From: Saccoglossus kowalevskii
Taxonomy: Eukaryota > Hemichordata > Enteropneusta > Harrimaniidae
Assembly: GCF_000003605.2 (NCBI RefSeq)
Contig: NW_003151268.1
Coordinates: 108,240 to 128,556 of the forward strand
DNA length: 20,317 nucleotides
Reading direction: 5' to 3'
Shown piece by piece: positions 1 to 7,500 of the stretch. The notes below the pieces were generated by a model, which saw only the letters and a list, made by a program, of their open reading frames with translations, searched no databases and had not been told where the DNA came from. Position 1 is the first letter of the stretch. Each line of letters opens with the position of its first letter. The position numbers and the translations under genes are program-made.

Positions 1-14
1 TTATTTGATTTCAG

Positions 15-96
15 TTTCCTTGGTTATGTAAATATGGTTGGTACAGCATACGAATCCCCTACGATAGCCACTGGTTATGGTGCATACATGGCACAG
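15..96 (+). CDS. PSMB4: PSMB4 exon A
   Basis: An 82-base internal exon preceded by the acceptor TTTGATTTCAG and followed by the donor GTACGC. The first base completes a codon from the previous exon; the other 81 encode 27 residues from FLGYVNMVG to YGAYMAQ. The preceding exon is outside the window. Confidence 0.95.
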
Positions 97-2288
97 GTAC
101 GCTATATCTATATATGTACAAAGAATGTACTGCATACATGATTGCAGATGCATTCTATTGTTGATTGGGCTGCAATCAAGACTCAGATCTTAAATTTCAT
201 AGCTGATAGGGTATATATTTTCAAGGCATAAATTGATAAAATTGCCTTGTTAATATAGAAATGATATATAGTGAGTATTGAAAAGCACCAAGGCCTATGA
301 TGCCTCAGTGAAGTTCAATCCCTTCAGGAATGTTCTTTAATTGTGCTGTTCTTGATGTTTCCAATGATGACTTTATGTCATATGATATGGTCAAATCTGC
401 TTTTTTGATTATTGAAAAAATTTAAAATGTGCAATCAATAAATTATGTGGTTTCTTTTTATGATGATTTGGGCTTTATTTCATTATCCAAGATTGCAGAA
501 ATTTCTGTCCTGTTGTGGTTCAGAATTCAAAGTGCAGGTTTAGTTCTCCTCTGGTAAAACCCTATTAATGCTGTTAACTGTACCACTGTAACCAATGCTG
601 TCATGTATATTTTGTAATAACCTACGGTTTCTTTGTTTTCAGCCACTCCTCAGAGATGCCTATGAGAAAAACAACAAGATGAGCTTACAAGAAGCAAAAG
701 ATTTGATCACAAAATGTATGAAAATATTATTTTACAGAGATGCCAGATCTTATAATAGGGTGAGTTTTCTTTTCAAGGCATGTACAAATTAGGTATTGTG
801 TTCAGCAGGTCTACATTTTACCACACAAAAAAATGACAGCAAGTGTGTCTTGTCTCATTGACATCACCAAATTAACATCATAGTTTGAGACTGCAGGTAG
901 AGTTCAAAATATTGAAATTGAAATTAAGGCCAGTCAACTTCAGCTGGGACAGCGTTTACTTGCTAATTGGGTAGCCTGGGTACTTCCACAATAATCTGGA
1001 ATTTGGGCTAATATCTATATATTTAGTTAATGAATGGGCCAGTCATCATTGTGGCAACTGTCCACTCATGTAGTATGTGAGGAATATGTACAACCGTCTT
1101 TCATTGCTTGTATAATTAGCATATTCAGAATCATGCACATACCATGGAGATGAAATATTAACTTGCCTTCCAGACTACTGACAGTGGGTAACCAGCAGAA
1201 CAATAATTTGTGTAGAACAGTGATGTATCCAGGAGTTGAAATTAGAAATAAAAGTTGTCCATTTATTTGATTTATTCTTATGTACGAGTTGTCCTCTAGT
1301 GACAGATTATGTCTTTCATGTCAAAATGACATCCATGAAAGTAAGGTCATTGAACTAGACATCTGTGTTTGGTTGTGTAGTCATCTAGAATATAATAAAA
1401 TCTCTCAAAATCATAATCTTTAATGATAGACAACTACAGATAAAACTGATATTGATGCTTTAAACAGTCTTCATGTCACCCATTTATTTCACAGATTGCT
1501 TCGTCACTAGAGGGCATGCGTCATCGGGTATAGGTATTCTGTGTCATCAAGTCTTTGTAAATTTAAATTGAATTGAATTCATATTTCCAATTGAATTTTA
1601 TCTTTCAGTTTGAAATAGCTTATGTAACAAAAGACGGCCCTGTTATAGAACCTCCTACATCAGCTGACACCAATTGGGATATTGCACATTATGTCAAGTA
1701 AGTTTGTCAAAATTACACAGAATGACAGGAAAACTTTTGCTTCAGTGGAATTTGACATTTTTATGTGACACCGATATAGCCGACTGGCAGCCATTTTTAT
1801 CATATTTGTTCTCAACATATCCACAACTATTTCTTTGACAAGAACAAACCAATTTCATTGGAACTTAGCATGATGAAATTATTTTTATCTTCTAATAACA
1901 ATAGATGGTCAATTTGTCAGGATATGCACTAGATTTCATTAATTGAACTTGTCTGCTACCATTTCTCAGATGAGGCTAACCTTTCGAATCAAAAATAAAC
2001 AAATTCCTTTGTTCATAGTTTTGAAGTATACAGTATTAACGACTACTGGTCATTGTTTTTTTTATTGTTTCCACGGTGTTTAAACCCCTTCTATACGATC
2101 CTATATGTCTTGGTGCCTTGTAGTTGTGTCATTTTGACAGTGGTTCTGACTACTTACAATGGAGAGCCAATATGAATGGTAAATAACAGCGTCAGTAGGT
2201 GACTCTTTTGTGGCAGTCTTTTAATCTTAATTCATTTATTTTTCAAGTTTAATGGATTTTTTGTTTTCATTACAGAGGATACGAGTGA
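15..2288 (+). CDS. PSMB4: Proteasome subunit beta type-4, C-terminal 99 residues (5' partial, 4 exons)
   Basis: The spliced exons 15-96, 643-759, 1609-1697 and 2276-2288 encode 99 residues ending in HYVKGYE and a TGA stop. The product matches animal PSMB4 along its whole length, with the landmarks [34 protein letters not shown] and TNWDIAHY in the expected order. PSMB4 is beta7 of the 20S core; it has no catalytic threonine activity and serves ring assembly and structure. Each intron (97-642, 760-1608, 1698-2275) starts with GT and ends with AG, and reading frames join cleanly; the last intron splits a lysine codon (AA|A). The N-terminal propeptide and first half of the protein lie upstream of the window, since about 264 residues are usual. 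The next gene runs towards it on the minus strand. No damage is seen. Confidence 0.97.
643..759 (+). CDS. PSMB4: PSMB4 exon B
   Basis: A 117-base exon of exactly 39 codons, from [10 protein letters not shown] to [10 protein letters not shown], between acceptor TTGTTTTCAG and donor GTGAGT. Both flanking introns are phase 0. Confidence 0.95.
1293..1513. repeat. 221-bp segment bounded by 11-bp perfect inverted repeats (PSMB4 intron)
   Basis: The left end CCTCTAGTGAC (1293-1303) and right end GTCACTAGAGG (1503-1513) are exact reverse complements. The interior is AT-rich and has no ORF, as in a non-autonomous DNA transposon (MITE). No convincing target-site duplication is visible, so a pair of convergent CTCF-like sites is an equal alternative. 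Confidence 0.35.
1609..1697 (+). CDS. PSMB4: PSMB4 exon C
   Basis: An 89-base exon encoding [10 protein letters not shown] through TNWDIAHYV plus two bases of a lysine codon, between acceptor TTATCTTTCAG and donor GTAAGT. Confidence 0.95.
2276..2288 (+). CDS. PSMB4: PSMB4 terminal coding exon D
   Basis: The 13 coding bases complete the lysine and add Gly-Tyr-Glu and TGA. The ending KGYE parallels the SGFE ending of human PSMB4, which supports this very short terminal coding piece. The acceptor is TTCATTACAG. Confidence 0.9.
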
Positions 2289-2710
2289 ACCTTATCCATC
2301 ATGTGCAGTTTCGCCTACCCCTTTCTCTGTATATGGTATAACCCACAAACAAAGTACTGGATGAAACCATATTACTGGAGGAGGAGTTGTAAAATAGAAA
2401 CCAAGAACATCCAGTTTTCAACATCATTGTTTATTTGAATATATGTAAATGCATTGTCAAACATATGCACCATTTGTTGTCCACTCAAAAATAACATAGA
2501 AAATTTTATATAAAAATATTATGTTGCAAAAAGATTAAGGCAGTTTTTATTGAGCTTACTCAGTACTTTTATGTGTCAGAATATGAGATGCTGCGTGCTG
2601 ACACACGTCATGATAACTGACCAATGGAATAACAGTATTTGTAACATCTCAACTGTTTAAAAGCAAAATAAATTTAAGAGCATCAAAATAAATAAGTACA
2701 TAAGAAGTTG
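2289..2710 (+). other. PSMB4: Probable PSMB4 3'UTR with two AATAAA signals
   Basis: About 400 bases of AT-rich non-coding sequence follow the stop. Two AATAAA hexamers lie close together at 2667-2672 and 2687-2692. Cleavage near 2700-2715 is inferred; no transcript evidence is available. Confidence 0.6.
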
Positions 2711-3966
2711 TTCATATGGTTCTTTCTCGTCATTTCCATATTCACTACCACCTGTTCATTGACGGTCAATGAATTACTCAAATGTGATTAACATGTAGGA
2801 AAGTGCAGCTACTAACGTTCAGGGTCACTTTGAAGGGATTCGAGTGTTTATTTGGTCAGACAAAGTTTTGGGAATGTGCTTTAGTGACTTGGCCCATTTT
2901 CCTATATCAGATTCAGAAGTCCATTTGTAGACAAGTCTTGTAAGAGATGTAATAACCCCTTCATTCACATACCCTACATTGTTGCCAACTCTAAAATTCA
3001 CATTTCTATTCAAAAATTGATTGGTACTAATGAATAATTAATTATACTGACAAAGCTAACGAATACTATCAAAGCGCACCAAAGATTCTATTCTGTATTA
3101 ATCATTAAAATGTGAATTATTTTGACCAAACGCACACCTGTCATTTACATAAACACATTATGTGCTATTGATAGAACTAATATGTAATTAAAAGCACCCT
3201 CCCCCCCAATGGTTTGCATGTATCATGTCACTAACACAGTTCCTTGAAATATGTGACAAACAAGCAAATGTGTTTTTTATGGACCAAATAAAATATATTG
3301 CAATGAGTCATAATATATCCAAGACTTGCCTTACATTGATGTTATTGCAAACAATTTACACATGGCAGTTTGTGTAATGGGCTTAGCTACCCATGTGGAA
3401 GGCTGGTCAATATCTGTATTTGATCTACCTTTGTTACATGTGTTAAATAGCGCCATCTCTGGCAATTAGATCAAATTCTTTCTACTATGTCATAGTTATT
3501 CAAAAACCTTCCGAAAGTGCTTGCAAAATCAAACCTTGTTTACTGTTCATGTATACATAATTGGCATGTTTATATTTTCAAAGTAAATTAAAATTTAATA
3601 CATCTTTTTGTACCATAATGACAAAACAAATCAGAACAACTTGACAAAAAAATTACAAACAGGATACCATTCACAAAATTTTAAAATTAATTACCACCAA
3701 TGTCGCATTCATAAATAATTAAGTAGGATTTGTTTATGATTATTACTTGTATATACATTTCCTCCAGTATTGCCGGATATCTGAGGAAGGGATGCATTTT
3801 GATAATCAAGTTTGGTAAAATATACGGCGTCCTGATATCAAATATTCTCAATCGGCCGCGCACTGTTACGTCATATGTTTACATTCATGCCAACCAGCAT
3901 GCAATTTGTCAGATAAAAAATGTTGCTCACTGATCAGCACTAACTCCTGGGCTACCCACAAGGTGT
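2711..3966. other. Convergent intergenic region, no gene recognised
   Basis: AT-rich sequence between the 3' ends of PSMB4 and the filamin-like gene. It contains a short C run near 3191-3198, a CTCF-like GCGCCATCTCTGGC at 3450-3463, and only short ORFs without recognisable products. One minus-strand ORF (2825-3013) follows a plausible acceptor but has no identifiable domain. Confidence 0.6.
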
Positions 3967-3972
3967 TTTATT
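3967..3972 (-). terminator. Candidate poly(A) signal of the filamin-like gene
   Basis: TTTATT on the plus strand is AATAAA on the minus strand. It is the first such hexamer downstream of the stop at 4383, giving a 3'UTR of roughly 400 bases. Confidence 0.45.
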
Positions 3973-4382
3973 GACAGGGACACGTGCATTTACATTTAAA
4001 TATAACAGCAGCGATCAACGCCGTATTTTATATTCGGGTGTGAACCGGTTTCTGCCAACCAGTCACTGCGCACGCGCGCAAAACGTTAACAAGTGCAAAT
4101 TTGTTTTCAGTCAAAGTGACGCCCCAATTGTGTAATGGTTCTTTAAATGAAAAACTTAAAATCATGTAATTTAAGTAAAATATTTCATTGAGGGCAGTAA
4201 TAATAACTGCTTACAGGGTAAAAAATTATAAATCTTTTCAAGTTATAAAATCACTGTGTCCTAACTCCATTGGAGTCATGTATTGCACAAAGCAATGTAT
4301 TCTACGTATAATGCATGGGTTGTGATTTGGAGGGCGTGTTCCATGATGTCCTCTCTGCGTTCCACAATATTGCAATGTCTGT

Positions 4383-4595
4383 CTAATATGTGATACGTAC
4401 AACAAATGGACTACACGGTATGTTCATATCGGCCCATTTTACATTGATGACGTAATATCCGGGTCTGTTAACTTCATAGACCACTTCATAGAGGTTGTCG
4501 CCCGTGTAAACCACGGAGGTTTCTGTCACGCTGTTTGGTTTGGGTCCAACGACGCCTACTGTCAGTGACCCATTTCCCGCGTTTTCACTTTTCAC
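4383..4595 (-). CDS. Filamin-like gene, terminal exon
   Basis: 70 codons and a TAG stop follow the acceptor TTTTTTGTTGTAG. It starts VKSENAGNGSLTVGVVGPK and continues the repeat begun in the previous exon without a gap (ARNNFQ-VKSENAG). The pattern GxNLYEVVYEV, GYYVINVKWAD, IPCSPF closely follows the final repeat of vertebrate filamins, and the protein ends five residues past VVR, as a filamin does. Confidence 0.9.
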   Translation of the reverse strand: MKSENAGNGSLTVGVVGPKPNSVTETSVVYTGDNLYEVVYEVNRPGYYVINVKWADMNIPCSPFVVRITY

Positions 4596-7500
4596 CTACA
4601 ACAAAAAAATGCTTAATTAGTAATGTGCGTGGTTAGTTATTCTTACTCATTGCTCGGGCCATGTAAAGTGCTGATCTGAGCTTAAACTGGACTCCATTTT
4701 CAGTCTCTGACGCTTAAAATGGTAAATTGTGATTGGATGCCTGTTCACAGAATCCCATGAACAAGACAATCTGAAACTTACGACTGAAACTGAAGCGAAA
4801 TATCTTTTTCTGTCAGTATGTGTGGTGTCTAATGAGTAAACATTTCAGAATTTGTTGAATGTTGGTTGACTATTGAAATTGTGTCTGATGGACGCTGTAC
4901 TCAAATGATTACATAACGAATAACTCATTCATGATTTAACATGATTAGTAAGGCCAAAGATGCGACCCTCAAACAACTGGCATTATTTAAACCTTGCGTG
5001 AACGCAAAAAAATGGCATTTTACGCAATTGTTTTGGAGAACTAAATTAACAGGTTGTGACATGGTACCACGCAACGCGTGTTACCATATCCGGGTCTAGT
5101 CGCCCTTCGTGTTTACAGAATACCATTCCCCGGGCGCCAATAAAGATGAATTGTTTGAAAAATCGTACCTGGAAGTTATTCCTGGCCATGACAAAGCCAC
5201 TGATCAGTCCCGCCCCTACTGCCTCACATCGAGACGATGCAACATGGTAATCGTCTGCATCTGGAACACTGCGGCGACCTTCATATATCCCGGCTGGCAG
5301 ACTAACTTCTTCTTGGCTAAAACTGTTTGTGTCCGCATCTAGCGATGCGAATAATTCTGTCCATTCTTCGTATTTATTCTGAAATCCTCTTTCCGTCAAA
5401 AAACGATCAATATAATCAATATTCTCATACCAGTTATCGCGATCGTTGATTCTCGGTGGCGGCAAATCCAGAAGAGCAAAGCTGTCCATTGAGGGCATAC
5501 TCCCCCATGAATTGTCACAGTTTTCGGTTGAGGTGGTTTTGGGACCAGAATCAGTTTTGTCGTTTTCAAGGCTGTTGCTAGAACTATGTTGAAGCATATG
5601 TTTGAACGCGAAGCCAGTCTCTGATAATTTCGGTGATTTCAGAGTTTTTTGCTCAGAACCGTCGTCAAAAGTACTGCAAATGCTGTGTATCCTAGCTGAA
5701 TCTGTCACCCGTTCTATTTCTTGGTCATGAACAGCTGTGTTGCTAAATGGGTCCTGGTGACCCCGTTCAAAATTGTCATTCCGGTGATTTGGTACGTCAT
5801 CATGCCCATTTTGGTTATTTTTTAAATGGTGATTCAATTTGCCATTATGAGTCACGTCAGAGAAACCACTGTCAAAAGTTGACTGTCTTTTAGGTCCACG
5901 TCTTGTGGGTCTTTTTGTTACCAGTTTATCCGTGTGTTCTTTGCTGTATATCTCCGTATTTTGTTGTTTCTTCACATAATCAGGAGCATCAACGTCTGTA
6001 TCAATATCCGTCTGAATGCAAATCGTCGCCTTAGCAACAGGTTTTATGGATCTACGACTTTTCCAACCTGTAACTTCCTTAATTTCTTGTGCTGAACACT
6101 GTGTTGATTTGCAATACCTTATTTTAATTGTCGTCCGTGTTTTCGTCACCGTAGCTGGCGTCTCGACCTTCCTTGTTGAGTCCGCTTCGACGCCATGATC
6201 CCGTCCCGTGTCTGATACGTGCGAAGTATATGATGGTGTTTTCTCAATCGACGAACTTTTCACCATGCTTACTACTTGGTCACTATGGTAACCAGCATCA
6301 ACGTCATCACGTTTACCAACATCTCCATTTTCAATGTTCGATTTTACGGGATTTGTGAATTTCGATGTTGATATTGGCGAGGGCGTTTCCAAATTCAAGC
6401 GACCAGTCACAGTATTACAAGGACAATATATAAGAACTTTGGGCTGAGTTTTTATTGGTTTATCTGTGGGCGCGTGCTCATCTTCCCATATGCAGGGACA
6501 TTGTATATAGTTAACGAGACTGCAGTCGAGTTTGAAATCGTATCGTGTGCCACGAGTAACTAATTGTGCCTTCTGACTTTCTACTGAATGCTGGGACACC
6601 AACTCCTGGCTGGATTCACGTATCGGTGTCAATGGAAACGGCCAAGCGTTATCTTGTTTGTTATCAGAGCAGTCGGCAATGTTCGTTGGGTGGTCGGCAC
6701 TTTCCGTAACGTTATCGGTAATTTCCGTGCCGTCTTCGTCCGTCGCCATAATAGTCGTTTCATTCTCGAATCCGTACGGTGGCCCATTATTATCAAATAT
6801 TTTACCAAAACTTTTCATTTTTGTAAGCGGAGATCGCAAGCTCTTTTCATTAGGACTGGGTAACTTATTTCCCGTCGACTTTTTTTCATCAAGATCAAAA
6901 GCTAGATTTCCAGGAGGTTGTCTACTTTTTCTTTCCCTTCTCCCATCTTCGTTGTCTAGGGAATTCTGTTTGTATTCCTCAAGCTTTCTTTGCAGCAGTT
7001 TATCGGCAAGCTCATCCACCGACGATTGCCGAACACTGTCCATTCGCTCGCCTCGTAAAACATCGTCTGACCCATACCGTTCCATTTTCTTTCGTAATAG
7101 CATATTAGTAACGGGTTCTTCTGCGTCTACCGGTGACAGGGGGACTTCGTTATCAAAACTCTCTTCCATACTTATATTCTGTCCTCCTTTACCTTCTTCT
7201 GAAACATTATATTCCAACATTTTCCGCTGCAACAATGCTGTCGAGGCTTCTTCGATTGACTCCTCTTTTGACAACATTCTCGGCTGTATTATTTTCTTGC
7301 TGCCATCACGTGTTCGCATTTTTAATTCCTTTGCTTTTTTGTTTATGTCAGTTATATGTGTGAATGCGTCTTTGATAAGTGAAATTGCTGTCTTCGTGGC
7401 ATATTTTTCAAATGTGCGGCAGTTTTGACGTCGAACATCATTTGCTTTAACACGTGTTACTGAGTGGCGTACTGGCAACGATTTTATTTCACGTGTCTCA

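Noticed and set aside
2825-3013. Minus-strand ORF of 62 codons after an acceptor-like TGAATTTTAG
   Set aside because: The peptide has no recognisable family, there is no matching upstream exon, and the filamin-like gene already has its own stop and poly(A) signal.
5870-5875. Beta-TrCP phosphodegron DSGFS in the filamin-like linker
   Set aside because: The canonical motif needs two residues between Gly and the second Ser; here there is only one.
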